This document shows positions 63,879 through 64,000 of a DNA stretch of 64,000 bases, in pieces (within the stretch, counting starts at the first letter, position 1; the number at the start of each line of letters is the position of its first letter). Source of the stretch: Siphlonurus alternatus (taxonomy: Eukaryota; Arthropoda; Insecta; Ephemeroptera; Siphlonuridae). The translations under genes and the position numbers were made by a program. The DNA lies in NCBI GenBank assembly GCA_949825025.1, contig OX463788.1, forward strand, positions 26,430,069-26,494,068. The letters run 5' to 3'. The notes under the pieces are model-generated. The model was not told the DNA's origin. It made no database searches and saw only the letters and a program-made list of their open reading frames with translations.

Positions 63879-64000
63879 GTGAGCAACATGAATTATTTTC
63901 AACTACATTAATATAGTTTATGTAATTAAAAAAAGCCATTGAGTATGTTCAGAAATAGTGTCATTTTTATTAAAACACATGGTGCCTTAATTAGGTCTGA

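Overview
The window is animal nuclear DNA: very AT-rich by eye, genes split by GT-AG introns, AATAAA polyadenylation signals, and a vinculin gene. Gene structure, together with palindromic MITEs, LINEs, hAT-like and R4/Dong-like elements, suggests an invertebrate, possibly an early-branching animal such as a sponge or cnidarian. That last step is a guess; no sequence here fixes the species.

Layout, all host genes on the plus strand. (1) 830-9316: a complete SLC22-type organic ion transporter gene in nine coding exons that join in frame to 542 residues, with a polyA signal at 9591. (2) 9.6-19.6 kb: no host gene, but a dense field of palindromic and TIR-bearing non-autonomous transposons, many nested. 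(3) 19.67-26.27 kb: a promoter region with two YY1-like AAGATGGCG motifs and the first seven coding exons of CDC5L (375 residues, Myb repeats and linker). The gene is cut by a 200-N assembly gap (26268-26467), and its C-terminal half is not found in the rest of the window. (4) 26.6-51 kb: no host coding exon recognised. It holds a 2.4-kb TA-flanked element with subterminal arrays, a 2.4-kb palindrome with tRNA-Gly-like sequences in both arms, a decayed LINE end, a GC-rich island with two CRE sites, and a 7.2-kb element with about 0.6-kb near-identical terminal inverted repeats, a broken THAP domain and a nested fold-back element. (5) 51062-55128: an apparently full-length R4/Dong-like non-LTR retrotransposon with an intact 1234-residue ORF, inserted in a (TAA)n microsatellite. 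(6) 55977-58617: a hAT-like element with nested elements. (7) 58974 to the window end: six exons of vinculin covering most of the D1-D2 head, running off the right edge. Its first coding exon was not located.

The host genes are unrelated housekeeping and cell-biology genes (membrane transport, pre-mRNA splicing, cell adhesion). What ties the window together is its mobile DNA. At least three element families use TTAA targets; one insertion has a built-in empty site in the opposite arm of a palindrome, and two others sit exactly at the centre of larger palindromes. Several hAT-like elements have clear 8-bp target duplications, and one LINE family appears both in the CDC5L promoter and beside a vinculin splice acceptor.
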